Shown: positions 26,300 to 36,589, counted from the stretch's first letter. The stretch is 64,000 bases of DNA from Stenotrophomonas rhizophila (GCF_003651185.1 NZ_RCDC01000006.1:186001-250000), one strand, 5' to 3'. The notes: a model not told the origin generated them from the sequence alone. Made by a program: numbers and translations.

Positions 26300-28486
26300 T
26301 TAATGGCGCGGGGAGAATCGGACCCAATCCATGGCGACCCCGACGCCGTAGAAATTCATGTCCACCGGTACGTGGAAGACGGCCTCGTTCCGCCCATTCA
26401 CCAGCTCACCAGCGGGGATATAAGTATAGAACTCGTTGTCGGTAATCCACACCAAGGGGTGCTCTTGGCTGCCGTTGATCGAGATCGTCAGGGAGTTGCG
26501 ATCGGTGTTGCCCGCAATGGCCTGGACGCGCCCCTTGACGACATAGGGCGCCTTGCGAGGTTGCATGTTAAACACCAGCGACGCCTCGGGCATATTAGCC
26601 CACGCCGTGGAGACCTTCTTGAACCTCCCATCATTGGTCCATTGGCTGTCCTGCCAGCCTCGGCCGTGCACGGCCGCTTCCAGGCTCCACCATCTGCCGA
26701 AGTCCCACCGGAACGAATCAGACCCTTCCTGGCTGCGGAACTGATGGAAAGCCAGCGGCCACGGCCTGTCAGCCACAACGTTAGCATAGCGGCGCGACAG
26801 GGTGTCCTCACCCCGCTTCAGGCGGGCCAGCTGTGCTGGAACCGGCACGACATTGCCATCCTTGTCGACCCGGACCACGACAGCGTTGGGGTCGGCGACG
26901 TTAATGCTGACCTGCGGCTGACGGGTTCCCTGTCCGGGCGCTGCGACGGTCGGTCCATCGGTGAACAGCCAGCCATCGGTCGATCGGGCACAGCTGCCTG
27001 GACGACCGAAGGCATCCAGGCGCTGCCAGTAATCGCCTGGCACCGTACAGGTGTACACCAGATTGACGGGCGCCCCGTAAAGATAGGTCAGCGCATGGAA
27101 CATGTTGTCGCGGAGCATCCAGACGCTGCTGATCCGTTCGCTGCCATCAAGGATCACGACATTGGTTTCCGGACCGATCGCAGGTACGGTGGTGACGACG
27201 TTGGCCAGTACCTGACGTTCCGTATCGGAGAGTTTCTGGTAGTGCTGGAACTGGAACATCTGCGCCGCCAGGCCGAGCGTTACCAGCGCCGTTCCCGCAG
27301 CGAGGCTGACGCGTGGACGCCTGTTGCCAAACAAAAGCGCAAGCAGGCCAACCGTGGCTAGACCAGCGCCAAAGGTCGCAAACAGGAAGGTGCGCTGCGA
27401 AATGGCCATGTGGGCGGGCGAGGAGAGAAACGGCAGATAGCCGAAGGCCGCCATCACCAGGCCGATCAGGACCACGCGCGCACTCAACCCACGCATAGCC
27501 ACGGCCGGTTCCGGCGTGGTCGTGGCAGGCGGGCCACGACGAGCGGCATAGGCAAGGAGCGCGGCGATGATCGCCCCGGTCACGACCACGTAGATGTAGT
27601 TCCTGAACTCCTCGATCAGGATCATCACCGCATCGACCCAGCCACCGACCAGCGCCCGGCCCATCCCGGTGAACGTCAGGACCCAGAGCCGTTCCTGGAC
27701 CATCTGCATGCTCGTGCTTTGGCCACCGACGACACTGCTCTGGTAGGTCGACCCGTGCGCCAGGACGGTGTAGATGTAGCCGAGGCAGACGGCGACTGCC
27801 AAGCCCCAGCAAAGCGTCACTGGCAGCTGCTTGAAGGCGATGCGCAGGGTGCCACGAACGCCATGGCGTGCCCACAGCATCAGGAACGGGAAGGGCACGA
27901 AGATTAGCGCTACCTCGTAGATCTGGATGGCAACGCCCAGGCCGACTGCGGACAGCAGCGACAGGACCAGCCCGCCACGGCCCAGAGCCTCCCGACGTTC
28001 ATAGGCGTACAGCAGTCCGGCCACGCCCGCCATGCCAAGCGCAACGGCACAGTTGATGTGGAACGAGCGGAACGAAAGCTGCATGGTGTCTGCGGGAAGC
28101 ACGATCACCAACAGGGCCAGCATCACCGCGTACAGGCGCGACCTGAGCAGCCAATAACCCATCAGGCCGGCAGCGGTGCCCTTGACGATCAGCGATGCCA
28201 TCTGCAGCAGATGCATGCCGACGAAGGAATCGGGCGAGAGGAGGTACGCAACCGCGTTGGGTGCTGCGGTCAATGGTCGCAGCCGGTGGCTGGCCAACGG
28301 GCTGTTTTCACCGGCGAAGAAAAACACGCCATGGCGAGTAAGCAGGCTAAGGATGTCCCACTCCTCGATGTTGCCGACCATGCCAAAGCCAAAGGGCAGC
28401 CATAGCAGGCAGACAAGTATGGTGGAGGCGAGGGCGAAATAGCCCGCCGCCCTCATCGTGTCTCTACGGTCGGTCGGAGAAATCAT
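26300..28486 (-). CDS. Polytopic membrane protein, probable GT-C transferase of the Gtr set
   Basis: A 728-residue protein. The first about 415 residues have some ten to eleven membrane helices, with an early acidic loop GNIEEWDIL where GT-C enzymes often have their catalytic acidic motif. The C-terminal about 300 residues are soluble, ending in a beta-rich module (SLTISINGSQEHPLVW...GVGVAMDWVRF) that resembles the N-terminal module of the FkbM protein at 15973. It follows gtrB and gtrA in one direction, the classic order for a serotype-specific transferase that adds a sugar from undecaprenyl phosphate in the periplasm. The start 28486 has AGGA eight bases upstream. Function is inferred from context. 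Confidence 0.75.
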   Translation of the reverse strand: MISPTDRRDTMRAAGYFALASTILVCLLWLPFGFGMVGNIEEWDILSLLTRHGVFFFAGENSPLASHRLRPLTAAPNAVAYLLSPDSFVGMHLLQMASLIVKGTAAGLMGYWLLRSRLYAVMLALLVIVLPADTMQLSFRSFHINCAVALGMAGVAGLLYAYERREALGRGGLVLSLLSAVGLGVAIQIYEVALIFVPFPFLMLWARHGVRGTLRIAFKQLPVTLCWGLAVAVCLGYIYTVLAHGSTYQSSVVGGQSTSMQMVQERLWVLTFTGMGRALVGGWVDAVMILIEEFRNYIYVVVTGAIIAALLAYAARRGPPATTTPEPAVAMRGLSARVVLIGLVMAAFGYLPFLSSPAHMAISQRTFLFATFGAGLATVGLLALLFGNRRPRVSLAAGTALVTLGLAAQMFQFQHYQKLSDTERQVLANVVTTVPAIGPETNVVILDGSERISSVWMLRDNMFHALTYLYGAPVNLVYTCTVPGDYWQRLDAFGRPGSCARSTDGWLFTDGPTVAAPGQGTRQPQVSINVADPNAVVVRVDKDGNVVPVPAQLARLKRGEDTLSRRYANVVADRPWPLAFHQFRSQEGSDSFRWDFGRWWSLEAAVHGRGWQDSQWTNDGRFKKVSTAWANMPEASLVFNMQPRKAPYVVKGRVQAIAGNTDRNSLTISINGSQEHPLVWITDNEFYTYIPAGELVNGRNEAVFHVPVDMNFYGVGVAMDWVRFSPRH

Positions 28487-28535
28487 GGAATACATCCTGT
28501 GGTTGTGTGATGCAGCCTGCGCGCAGTGGGCAGGC

Positions 28536-28961
28536 TCAATGCGAGGGCGGTACGGCATGGTCGTCGCGCTGGGGCCGGAAAACCCAATAGTTCATCACGA
28601 TGAAGACGACCACAGGAACGATGACCGCCGAGAACGCGATGCCCCAACGATAATCCAGGCCGAACACGTCGGCTATCAGCTTCATGCCGACCGTGGACAG
28701 CGTGAGATTGAACGCATGCAGGCAGATGAAACGCATGCCTTCGCGGCTGATGTGGCCGCTGGAAACGAAGGTGAAGCTGCGATGGGCGAAGAAGTTCGGC
28801 GGAACGAGCAGTAGGTAGCACGCCACGGTGGCCCAGGTGGGATCCATGCCGAGCCTGCTCACCGCCAGCCAGGTCAGTACGCTGAAAGCAACAGTGCTGA
28901 TGCCCCCGACCACGCAGAAGCGCAGGAATTTCATGACTAGCGCACGGTCGGCCTGCATCAT
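28536..28961 (-). CDS. gtrA: GtrA-family membrane protein (probable Und-P-sugar flippase)
   Basis: A 141-residue protein with four predicted membrane helices and the GtrA signature FLRFCVVGGISTV near the start, ALLVPPNFFAHRSFTF-type centre (LLVPPNFFAHRSFTF) and MNYWVFRP at the end. GtrA proteins are thought to flip undecaprenyl-phosphate sugars across the inner membrane. It overlaps gtrB by ATGATG, so the starts 28961 and 28958 are both possible. The membrane GT follows 49 bases later. Confidence 0.88.
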   Translation of the reverse strand: MMQADRALVMKFLRFCVVGGISTVAFSVLTWLAVSRLGMDPTWATVACYLLLVPPNFFAHRSFTFVSSGHISREGMRFICLHAFNLTLSTVGMKLIADVFGLDYRWGIAFSAVIVPVVVFIVMNYWVFRPQRDDHAVPPSH

Positions 28962-29905
28962 CGGGCCGACTCAGCATCGGCCGTGCCGTTCAACACCGTG
29001 CCCCGCACGTACTGCGGCCGGTTGCTCACATTGAGCAGCACCCGGCCCACGTATTCACCGACCACGCCGAGCGCCAGCAGCTGGATCCCGCCCATGATCA
29101 GCACCGCGACAATCAGTGACGTCCAGCCGACCGCAGTCTGCGGCCAGATGAGCTTCTGGACCACGAGCCCGGCTGCGGCAAGGAAGCCAAGCCCTGAAGC
29201 TGCGACGCCCATCAGCGACGCCACGCGCAGCGGCTTGATGGAGAAGCTGGTCGCCATCTGCATCCACAATGAAATCGACTTGGACAGGCTGTAGCCTGAT
29301 TTGCCGTCGTCGCGATCGTGGTGGTCGGCCTGCAGCGTGGCGATGTTTGACGTGCTCTGCACGATCAGTCCATCAAGATACACAAACGGGCCTTCGTAAC
29401 GCAGCATTTCGTCGCGTATGTCGCGGACGAAACCGCGGAACGGGGATAGGTACAGGCCCTTGGGTTTGCGCAGCAGCCAGGAGGCCACTTGGTCGTTGAA
29501 TCGGCTTCCCATGCGCTTCCACAGCGCATGCCGGCGCCGCTTGAACTGCACGTAGCAGACATCGGCACCGCCATCGAGCACCTCGACGATGCGGGCGATG
29601 TCGTTGGGCGAATGCTGCAGGTCATCGTCCATGGTCACGATGTAGCGACCCGCACAGACGCCAAGGCCCGCCATGATCGCGTTGTGCTGCCCTGCGTTCT
29701 TGCGCAGGCGGACGCCCTTCAGCCACGGGCGGCTGGCGCACAGCCCGGCGATGACGTTCCAGGAATCGTCCGGGCTGCAATCGTAGACAAGCACCACTTC
29801 GTAGCTGCGACCCAGCGCATCCAACGCCTGTTCCAGGCGCTCGGCCAGGCGGGGTAGGATAGGGGCGCTTCCGTAGACCGGAATCACCACCGAAACATCA
29901 ATCAT
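28958..29905 (-). CDS. gtrB: GtrB-like family 2 glycosyltransferase
   Basis: A 315-residue GT2 enzyme that would attach a sugar from a nucleotide donor to undecaprenyl phosphate at the cytoplasmic membrane face. It shows DVSVVIPVYG at the start, the DXD-type MDDDLQHSP, and two membrane helices near the C-terminus (about 225-290). The start 29905 begins the GT2 domain; the longer frame to 29959 adds unrelated residues. It overlaps the preceding gene by eight bases and gtrA follows directly. The sugar is unknown. Confidence 0.9.
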   Translation of the reverse strand: MIDVSVVIPVYGSAPILPRLAERLEQALDALGRSYEVVLVYDCSPDDSWNVIAGLCASRPWLKGVRLRKNAGQHNAIMAGLGVCAGRYIVTMDDDLQHSPNDIARIVEVLDGGADVCYVQFKRRRHALWKRMGSRFNDQVASWLLRKPKGLYLSPFRGFVRDIRDEMLRYEGPFVYLDGLIVQSTSNIATLQADHHDRDDGKSGYSLSKSISLWMQMATSFSIKPLRVASLMGVAASGLGFLAAAGLVVQKLIWPQTAVGWTSLIVAVLIMGGIQLLALGVVGEYVGRVLLNVSNRPQYVRGTVLNGTADAESAR

Positions 29906-30647
29906 GTCCAGCTCCGTAATACTTGCGCAGCAGGCGGCGGGTATAGCCCGGGGAGGCATCGATCCCCGCAGGCCCGGCGTAGATGCAGAAGGTCGCTGAA
30001 TCCGGCGTGGCGCCGCCGCCGCGATCTATCAGGGTGTATACGGCCTGCTGACCGAGCGTTTCTTCCACCAGCGGCAACAGTTGCTGCAAGGTTAGGCTTT
30101 CCGGAGGCGCAAGGTCGAGCTTACGGTCCCGCTCCAGCCCGCCCCTGAGCAGGTGCATCGTGATCGCGGCGACGTGGTCGACATCCACCAAACAGCGTAC
30201 TGCGTGGGACCACAGCTGCAGCGGATCACCGGCGCGGATGTGCGAAACCAGGTGGTTGACCAGGGTGTGCGGATTGTCGGTGTTGCCGACAACCTGGGGC
30301 AGGCGCAGGATCAGGTGGTTGCCGCGCGCCTGGATCAACGCCTCCATTTTCCGCTTGTGCACCGCGTAGGGCGTCCCCGCGCGGTCATCATCGGTGACGC
30401 TGCAGGTACTGAAGTACACGAACCGCCCCGGGCAGGCCCGCAGCGCGTCGGCCAGCAGGTCGGCCTCGCGCTGGTACTGCGCCGGATCCGATTCCTGTGA
30501 ATTGGAAACACCGGATGCAAACACAGTCGTGTCGAGCTGCTGAAGCTCGGCGGCATTGAAGGCGCGCGCAAGCAGGCCACGCCCAATGATCGCAACGTGT
30601 GCGAGTTGGTTGTCAGCCTGCCTGACTGTCGGCACGGGGCCAGTCAC
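29898..30647 (-). CDS. Small NAD(P)-dependent sugar reductase/epimerase-like protein
   Basis: A 249-residue Rossmann-fold protein: HVAIIGRGLLARAF near the start (GxGxxA type) and YAVHK around residue 103 in the YxxxK position of SDRs, with FVYFSTCSV before it. It is shorter than usual extended SDRs. The start is GTG immediately after the xanB stop, and it overlaps gtrB by eight bases, so it is locked into the xanAB-gtrBA run. It may produce the nucleotide sugar used by GtrB. That is inference from position; the substrate is unknown. Confidence 0.75.
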   Translation of the reverse strand: MTGPVPTVRQADNQLAHVAIIGRGLLARAFNAAELQQLDTTVFASGVSNSQESDPAQYQREADLLADALRACPGRFVYFSTCSVTDDDRAGTPYAVHKRKMEALIQARGNHLILRLPQVVGNTDNPHTLVNHLVSHIRAGDPLQLWSHAVRCLVDVDHVAAITMHLLRGGLERDRKLDLAPPESLTLQQLLPLVEETLGQQAVYTLIDRGGGATPDSATFCIYAGPAGIDASPGYTRRLLRKYYGAGHD

Positions 30648-32051
30648 TCAGCTGCGCCCATACTGGTCTTCAAAACGCACGATGTCGTCCTCGCCAAGAT
30701 AACTGCCCGACTGCACTTCGATCAGTTCCAGCGGCAGCTTGCCCGGATTCTTGAGGCGATGGGTCACGCCTAGCGGAATGTAAGTGCTCTGGTTCTCGGT
30801 GAGCAGGATCACGTCGTCGCCGCGGGTGACCTCGGCGGTGCCGCTGACCACGATCCAGTGCTCGGCGCGGTGGTGGTGCATCTGCAGGCTGAGCGTCGCG
30901 CCGGGCTTGACCGTGATTCGCTTGACCTGGAAACGGGCGCCATTGTCGATCGAGTCGTAGGCACCCCACGGGCGGTATACCTTGCGGTGGGCGGCCGCTT
31001 CGCTGCGGCCATCACGCTTGATCTGGCCAACGATTTCCTTGACGTCCTGGACGCGGTCCTTGTGGCCCACGAACACCGCGTCATCCGTTTCAACTACCAC
31101 TACGTCCTGCAACCCAACCATTGCGATGAGGCGGGTGCCATAGGCATAGCTGTTACGGCAGTCGAGCGCGATCACATCGCCATGGCAGGCGTTGCCGTCA
31201 GCGTCCTTGTCCGAGACTTCCCAAAGCGCGGACCATGAGCCCACGTCGTTCCAGCCGGCATCCAGCGGAACCACAGCGGCATCGGCTGTCTTTTCCATCA
31301 CCGCGTAGTCGATCGAGTCATTGGGGCTGGCGGCGAACGCGTCGGCATCCAAGCGGATGAAATCAGTATCGCGCGAGGCCTTGTCCAGCGCGGTTCGGCA
31401 GGCGGACAGGATCGCCGGCTGCAGCGCCTCCAGCTCCTCCAGGTAGCGCGAGGCCTTGAACAGGAACATGCCGCTGTTCCAGTAGTATTCGCCGGAGGCG
31501 ACATACTGTTGTGCGGTGGCCAGATCGGGCTTTTCCACGAACCGATCAACCGCGCGCACGCCTACGCCTGCCTGCGCCTTGATGTAACCGTAGCCGGTCT
31601 CCGGCGCCGTCGGCACGATACCGAAGGTGACCAGCTTGCCGGCGTCGGCCGCGATAGCGGCCTGCCCGACCGCGGCATGGAACGCCGCATCATCGCGCAC
31701 GACGTGGTCGGACGGCAGCACCAGCAGCAGTGCATCCTCACCCGTCGCCAGCGCCTGCAGCGCGGCGATGGCGATGGCCGGTGCGGTATTGCGGCCGATC
31801 GGCTCCAGGATCAGCGCCTGCGGGGTCACGTTGCATTCGCGCAGCTGTTCGGCGGCCATGAAACGGTGTTCCTGGTTGGCCACCACGATCGGGGCTTTGC
31901 CCGCGATGGCGGCCACGCGGTTCCAGGTGGCCTGCAGCATCGTGACATCGCCCACCAGTGGCAGGAACTGCTTCGGATACGCCTCGCGCGAAAGCGGCCA
32001 CAGGCGGGTGCCGGAACCACCGGAAAGGATGACGGGGAGAATGGGCAACAT
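30648..32051 (-). CDS. xanB: Mannose-1-phosphate guanylyltransferase / mannose-6-phosphate isomerase
   Basis: A 467-residue bifunctional enzyme that makes fructose-6-P into mannose-6-P and mannose-1-P into GDP-mannose. The N-terminal nucleotidyltransferase motif [20 protein letters not shown] (11-30) and FVEKPD are clear, and the C-terminal cupin (about 345-467, [20 protein letters not shown]) holds the isomerase metal site. It lies 15 bases after xanA; the two together supply GDP-mannose to Gmd in the same locus and to xanthan-like polymers in relatives. Confidence 0.95.
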   Translation of the reverse strand: MLPILPVILSGGSGTRLWPLSREAYPKQFLPLVGDVTMLQATWNRVAAIAGKAPIVVANQEHRFMAAEQLRECNVTPQALILEPIGRNTAPAIAIAALQALATGEDALLLVLPSDHVVRDDAAFHAAVGQAAIAADAGKLVTFGIVPTAPETGYGYIKAQAGVGVRAVDRFVEKPDLATAQQYVASGEYYWNSGMFLFKASRYLEELEALQPAILSACRTALDKASRDTDFIRLDADAFAASPNDSIDYAVMEKTADAAVVPLDAGWNDVGSWSALWEVSDKDADGNACHGDVIALDCRNSYAYGTRLIAMVGLQDVVVVETDDAVFVGHKDRVQDVKEIVGQIKRDGRSEAAAHRKVYRPWGAYDSIDNGARFQVKRITVKPGATLSLQMHHHRAEHWIVVSGTAEVTRGDDVILLTENQSTYIPLGVTHRLKNPGKLPLELIEVQSGSYLGEDDIVRFEDQYGRS

Positions 32052-32066
32052 GAAAATCGTCCTGAA

Positions 32067-33428
32067 TCAGTGTTGGGGGGCTTGGCCGCCGATCAGGGCG
32101 GTGAGCTCTTCGGTCCGGTCGCGCAGCAGCGCAGCGTCGCCACGGGTTTCGACATTCAGCCGCAGAAGTGGCTCGGTGTTGGAGCTGCGCAGGTTGAAGC
32201 GCCACGTGTCGAATTCGACGCTGACACCATCGGTGTAGTCCAGCGCCGGCGTCTGGTCCGCGTAGTGCGCCATCACGCGTGCCACGGTTGCTTTGGCATC
32301 GTCGACGCGGAAGTTGATCTCGCCACTGCATGGGAAAGCCTTCATGCGGTCGGCCACCAAATCGCCAAGCGAGGTGCCGGTCTGCGAAACCAGCTCGGCA
32401 ATCAGCAGCCACGGGATCATTCCGGAATCGCAGTACGCGAAATCACGGAAATAATGGTGCGCGCTCATCTCGCCGCCGTAGATCGCATCTTCGGCGCGCA
32501 TGCGCTCCTTGATGAAGGCATGACCGGTCTTGCTCATGACCGGCACGCCACCGGCCTGTTCCACCATTTCCACCGTGTTCCAGGTCAGGCGCGGATCATG
32601 GATGACCTTGCCGCCCGGGGCGCGCTTGAGCAGCGCCACGGCCAGCAGGCCCACCAGGTAGTAGCCTTCAATGAACTCGCCTTGGCTGTCGAAGAAGAAG
32701 CAGCGGTCGAAATCGCCGTCCCAGGCAATGCCGAAGTCTGCGCCGTGGGCGCGGACGGCATCGGCGGTCGCGGCACGGTTTTCGGGCAGCAGCGGGTTGG
32801 GAATGCCGTTCGGGAAGGAGCCGTCAGGCTCGTGCTGGATACGGACGAACTCGAAGGGCAGGTGGGGCGCCAGTTCATCGATCACGATGCCCGCGCCACC
32901 ATTGCCGGCATTGACCACGATCTTCAGTGGCTTGAGCTGATTCACATCCACATACCCCAGCAGGTGCTGGATGTACGCGGTTTTGTCGGCATCGGTGCGG
33001 ACCTGTCCCGTGCCGGAGGGCAGGGGGGTATCGCCGGCGGCAAAATCGCGCACGTCGAACAGGCCGGTATCGCCGCTGATCGGCCGAGCGTGCTCACGCA
33101 CCAGCTTCATGCCGTTGTAGCCCATCGGGTTGTGGCTGGCGGTAACCATCACGCCACCAGCGGCTTGGCGGTGGAAGGTCTGGAAATACACCTCCTCGGT
33201 ACCGCACAGCCCGATATCGATTACATCGCGCCCGGACGCAGTGAAGCCTTTCTCCAGCGCGGCTTGCAGCTCCGGGCTGCTGAGGCGGATGTCGCGTCCC
33301 AGAACGACGGGGCCAGGTCCCAGAAGGGACGCAGTGCCGGCGCCAATGCGCTCGGCGAGGGCAGCGTCCAGTTCTTCCGGAACGCGGCCGCGAATGTCGT
33401 ATGCCTTGAAGCAGGGGAGCGTCATCAA
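32067..33428 (-). CDS. xanA: Phosphomannomutase/phosphoglucomutase
   Basis: A 453-residue alpha-D-phosphohexomutase interconverting hexose 6- and 1-phosphates, giving mannose-1-P for XanB and glucose-1-P for RmlA. Motifs: FKAYDIRG at the N-terminus, catalytic-serine loop [13 protein letters not shown], the metal loop DGDFDRC and the sugar loop [10 protein letters not shown]. The first ATG (33428) is followed by a second at 33425. A perfect TATAAT lies 27 to 32 bases upstream, so this is likely the first gene of the leftward run. Confidence 0.95.
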   Translation of the reverse strand: MMTLPCFKAYDIRGRVPEELDAALAERIGAGTASLLGPGPVVLGRDIRLSSPELQAALEKGFTASGRDVIDIGLCGTEEVYFQTFHRQAAGGVMVTASHNPMGYNGMKLVREHARPISGDTGLFDVRDFAAGDTPLPSGTGQVRTDADKTAYIQHLLGYVDVNQLKPLKIVVNAGNGGAGIVIDELAPHLPFEFVRIQHEPDGSFPNGIPNPLLPENRAATADAVRAHGADFGIAWDGDFDRCFFFDSQGEFIEGYYLVGLLAVALLKRAPGGKVIHDPRLTWNTVEMVEQAGGVPVMSKTGHAFIKERMRAEDAIYGGEMSAHHYFRDFAYCDSGMIPWLLIAELVSQTGTSLGDLVADRMKAFPCSGEINFRVDDAKATVARVMAHYADQTPALDYTDGVSVEFDTWRFNLRSSNTEPLLRLNVETRGDAALLRDRTEELTALIGGQAPQH

Positions 33429-33454
33429 TGCAATCCTTACGGGGGTGACCGCCG

Positions 33455-33460
33455 ATTATA
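33455..33460 (-). promoter_or_regulatory. Consensus -10 box upstream of xanA
   Basis: On the minus strand the hexamer is TATAAT, a perfect -10 in GC-rich surroundings, with a predicted transcript start about 20 bases before the xanA ATG. I see no good -35 at 16-18 bases upstream (the region reads ACACGTTCC), so an activator or weak promoter is possible. Confidence 0.45.
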
Positions 33461-33520
33461 GCGACAGCGTTCTGAGGAACGTGTCGCTTTTTCCAGCAGA
33501 GGGCCTTCCAGGGCCCGGCA

Positions 33521-33555
33521 GCAAAACGCCGCGCAGCGACACGTCGCCGCGCGGC
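33521..33555 (-). terminator. Terminator after etfA
   Basis: GCCGCGCAGCGA (33528-33539) pairs with TCGCCGCGCGGC (33544-33555), 11 of 12 positions, loop CACG. On the minus strand it is followed by GTTTTGCT. It lies 18 bases after the etfA stop and separates etfBA from the xanA promoter. Confidence 0.7.
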
Positions 33556-33573
33556 CCCGACTTCACGCAGTAC

Positions 33574-34512
33574 TTACAGCGCCTTTTCCAGCTCCGGCAG
33601 CAACGTGAACAGGTCCCCCACCAGGCCGATGTCGGCGATCTCGAAGATCGGCGAATCCGGGTCCTTGTTGATCGCCACGATGGTGCCGGCGTCCTTGATA
33701 CCGGTCAGGTGCTGGATCGCGCCGCTGATGCCCACGGCCACGTACAGCTCCGGCGAGATGATCTTGCCGGTCTGGCCGACCTGCAGGTCGCTGGGCACGT
33801 AGCCGGCATCGACCGCGGCGCGCGAGGCGCCGACGGCGGCACCGAGCTTGTCGGCCAGCTGGAAGATCACCTTGAAGTTCTCTTCCGAGCCCACGCCACG
33901 GCCGCCAGAGACCACACGCTTGGCGCTCTGCAGGTCCGGACGGTCGGTCGCGCCAGCGGCCAGGCCGACGAAGCGGGTGTGGCTCGGCAGTGCCGCATCC
34001 ACGCTGGCCGCTTCCACAGCAGCGCTGCCGCCCTTGGCCGCTTCCGGCCAGGAGGCCGCACGCACGGTCGCGACCACGATCTGGTCGGCCGGCACCTCCA
34101 CGGTGATGATGGCGTTGCCGGCGTAGATCGGGCGCTTGAAGCTGTGGCTGCCTTCGACGGTCATCAGATCGGAGACCTGGTTGACGCCCAGCAGGGCGGC
34201 CACGCACGGCATCAGGTCCTTGCCGAAGGTGGTCGAGGGGCCGAATACGTGGGTGTAGCCGGTGGCCAGCTGCGCGATCTGCGGGGCCAGCACCTGGGCC
34301 AGCGCCTGGGCATTGGCGGCGTTGGTCACGGTCAGCACCTTGGCGACGCCGGCCAGCTGGGCGGCCTCGGCAGCCACGGCGGCCGGATCGGCGGCCAGCA
34401 CCAGCACATCGATGCTGGCGCCGCTGATCGCGGCGGCCGCACTGACGGTCTTGGCGGTGGCGGCATTGAGCTTGCCATCGTGGTGTTCAGCGACAACGAG
34501 GATCTTGGTCAT
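33574..34512 (-). CDS. etfA: Electron transfer flavoprotein alpha subunit
   Basis: A 312-residue FAD-binding subunit that, with EtfB, passes electrons from acyl-CoA and related dehydrogenases to the quinone pool. The FAD domain signature is [13 protein letters not shown], followed by [15 protein letters not shown] and [25 protein letters not shown]. It overlaps etfB by one base. In Xanthomonas etfA marks the outer edge of the LPS locus, which fits its position here. Confidence 0.96.
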   Translation of the reverse strand: MTKILVVAEHHDGKLNAATAKTVSAAAAISGASIDVLVLAADPAAVAAEAAQLAGVAKVLTVTNAANAQALAQVLAPQIAQLATGYTHVFGPSTTFGKDLMPCVAALLGVNQVSDLMTVEGSHSFKRPIYAGNAIITVEVPADQIVVATVRAASWPEAAKGGSAAVEAASVDAALPSHTRFVGLAAGATDRPDLQSAKRVVSGGRGVGSEENFKVIFQLADKLGAAVGASRAAVDAGYVPSDLQVGQTGKIISPELYVAVGISGAIQHLTGIKDAGTIVAINKDPDSPIFEIADIGLVGDLFTLLPELEKAL

Positions 34513-35258
34513 TACAGCAACCCCTTCTGCTTGAGTGCGGCGACCAGTTCGGCCGCGTCCTTGACCATCACGCCCTTGCTGCGCTTGACCGGCGCGGCGT
34601 ACTGGGTGGTCTTGAAGGTATCAGCGGCATCCACGCCGAGGTCGGCCAGCTGCAGGGTCTCCAGCGGCTTGGCCTTGGCCTTCATGATGTCCGGCAGCTT
34701 GATGAAGCGCGGCTCGTTCAGGCGCAGATCGGTGGTGACCACGGCCGGCAGGTCCACTTCCAGCGTTTCCAGGCCGGCATCGACTTCACGGGTGACCGTG
34801 GCCTTGCCGTCGGCGATGTCCAGCTTGCTGGCGAAGGTCGCCTGCGGGCGGCCCCACAGCGTGGCCAGCATCTGGCCGGTCTGGTTGGCATCGTCATCGA
34901 TGGCCTGCTTGCCCAGGATCACCAGGTCCGGCTGTTCCTTCTCGACCAGCTTGAGCAGGGTGCGCGCAGCGGTCAGCGGCTGGATGGCCTGGTCGGTCAC
35001 CACATGGATCGCGCGGTTGGCGCCCATGGCCAGGCCGTTGCGCAGGTGCGCCTGCGCATCGGCCGGTGCGATCGTGGCCACCACGACCTCGGTGGCGATG
35101 CCCTTGTCGCGCAGGCGCAGCGCTTCTTCCAGCGCGATTTCATCGAACGGGTTGGGGGACAGCTTGACGCCGTCGGTGACCACGCCGGAACCGTCCGGCT
35201 TGACCTGAATGCGGACGTTGTAGTCCACCACGCGCTTGTACGCGACGAGGATTTTCAT
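34512..35258 (-). CDS. etfB: Electron transfer flavoprotein beta subunit
   Basis: A 248-residue AMP-binding partner of EtfA. It starts MKILVAYKRVVDYNVRIQVK and has the family signature VDLPAVVTTDLRLNEPRF. It is the first gene of the etfBA pair and diverges from rmlB over 261 bases. A TAGAAT hexamer (complement of 35332-35337) could be its -10 box, but no good -35 is seen. Confidence 0.96.
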   Translation of the reverse strand: MKILVAYKRVVDYNVRIQVKPDGSGVVTDGVKLSPNPFDEIALEEALRLRDKGIATEVVVATIAPADAQAHLRNGLAMGANRAIHVVTDQAIQPLTAARTLLKLVEKEQPDLVILGKQAIDDDANQTGQMLATLWGRPQATFASKLDIADGKATVTREVDAGLETLEVDLPAVVTTDLRLNEPRFIKLPDIMKAKAKPLETLQLADLGVDAADTFKTTQYAAPVKRSKGVMVKDAAELVAALKQKGLL

Positions 35259-35519
35259 CTGGAGCTGGATCCTTCAATAACGGGAGAACGTCCGGTTCTT
35301 TGACTAGCAACCGGTTCGGGGGTGGGACAGCGATTCTAACTGGCGCAAGGGCACCATGCGAATGCGTATGGTTGTGCTGCAGCGCGTCATGAAATCGACG
35401 GAAGACGCCTGCTGTTAACGCTGGACGGGCAGTCGTGACGACGGCCGCCATGTATCCTGTTGCGCTGAGCCAGGGCGCCAGCAGGCCCCCTGCACGCATA
35501 TCGAACAGGAGAACGGGTA

Positions 35520-36575
35520 GTGCCCACATGGCTTGTCACCGGCGGAGCCGGATTCATTGGCGGTAACTTTGTCCTCGAAGCAGTCGCCAAAGGCGTGCGC
35601 GTCATCAACCTCGATGCGCTGACCTACGCGGGCAATCTGAAGACCCTGGCCACGCTGGAGGGCAATCCGGACCATGTGTTCGTCGAGGGCGACATCGGTG
35701 ACCAGGCGCTTGTTTCCCGTCTGCTTGCCGAGCATCAGCCGGACGCCGTGCTGAACTTCGCCGCCGAAAGCCACGTGGACCGCTCCATCGATGGCCCCGG
35801 CGCGTTCATCCAGACCAACGTGGTCGGCACCCTGGCACTGCTGGAAGCCGTGCGCGATTACTGGAAGGCGCTGCCGGCCGACAAGGGCCAGGCGTTCCGC
35901 TTCCTGCACGTGTCCACGGATGAGGTATACGGCACCCTCGGCGAGACCGGCAAGTTCAGCGAAACCACCCCGTATGCCCCCAACTCGCCGTACTCGGCGT
36001 CCAAGGCGGCCTCGGACCATCTGGTGCGCGCGTTCCACCACACCTACGGGTTGCCGGTGTTGACCACCAATTGCTCCAACAATTACGGCCCGTACCACTT
36101 CCCCGAAAAGCTGATCCCGCTGGTGATCGCCAAGGCCCTGGCCGGCGAGCCGCTGCCGGTGTATGGCGATGGCAAGCAGGTGCGCGACTGGCTGTTCGTG
36201 AGCGACCACTGCGAAGCAATCCGCACCGTGCTGGCCAAGGGCCAGGTGGGCGAGACCTACAACGTCGGCGGCAACTCCGAAAAAGAGAATATCGAAGTGG
36301 TGCACGCCATCTGCGCGCTGCTCGATGCGCGACGCCCGCGCGAGGATGGCCAGCCGCGCAGCAGCCAGATCACCTACGTCGCCGATCGTCCGGGGCATGA
36401 CCGCCGCTACGCGATCGACGCCTCCAAGTTGAAGGACCAGCTGGGCTGGGAGCCGAAGTACACCTTTGAGCAGGGCATCGGCTTCACCGTGAACTGGTAT
36501 CTGGACAACCAGGACTGGGTGAACGGCGTGCTCGACGGCAGTTATCGGCTGCAGCGCATCGGTACCACCGCATGA
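35520..36575 (+). CDS. rmlB: dTDP-glucose 4,6-dehydratase
   Basis: A 351-residue SDR that converts dTDP-glucose to dTDP-4-keto-6-deoxyglucose. Motifs: [11 protein letters not shown] near the start, STDEVYG (about 133-139), catalytic [10 protein letters not shown], and [14 protein letters not shown]. The start is GTG at 35520. It opens the compact rmlBACD operon and is divergent from etfB. The product goes to RmlC/RmlD for dTDP-L-rhamnose. Confidence 0.96.
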   Translation: MPTWLVTGGAGFIGGNFVLEAVAKGVRVINLDALTYAGNLKTLATLEGNPDHVFVEGDIGDQALVSRLLAEHQPDAVLNFAAESHVDRSIDGPGAFIQTNVVGTLALLEAVRDYWKALPADKGQAFRFLHVSTDEVYGTLGETGKFSETTPYAPNSPYSASKAASDHLVRAFHHTYGLPVLTTNCSNNYGPYHFPEKLIPLVIAKALAGEPLPVYGDGKQVRDWLFVSDHCEAIRTVLAKGQVGETYNVGGNSEKENIEVVHAICALLDARRPREDGQPRSSQITYVADRPGHDRRYAIDASKLKDQLGWEPKYTFEQGIGFTVNWYLDNQDWVNGVLDGSYRLQRIGTTA

Positions 36576-36589
36576 ACCAAGGATTCAAT

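Noticed and set aside
31509..33461. A 650-codon frame antisense to xanB and xanA
   Set aside because: It spans two certain genes and their junction; it is a GC shadow.
35259..35519. Divergent promoters for etfB and rmlB
   Set aside because: Only a TAGAAT near 35332 is credible; no paired -35 was found on either strand, so no separate promoter feature is claimed.
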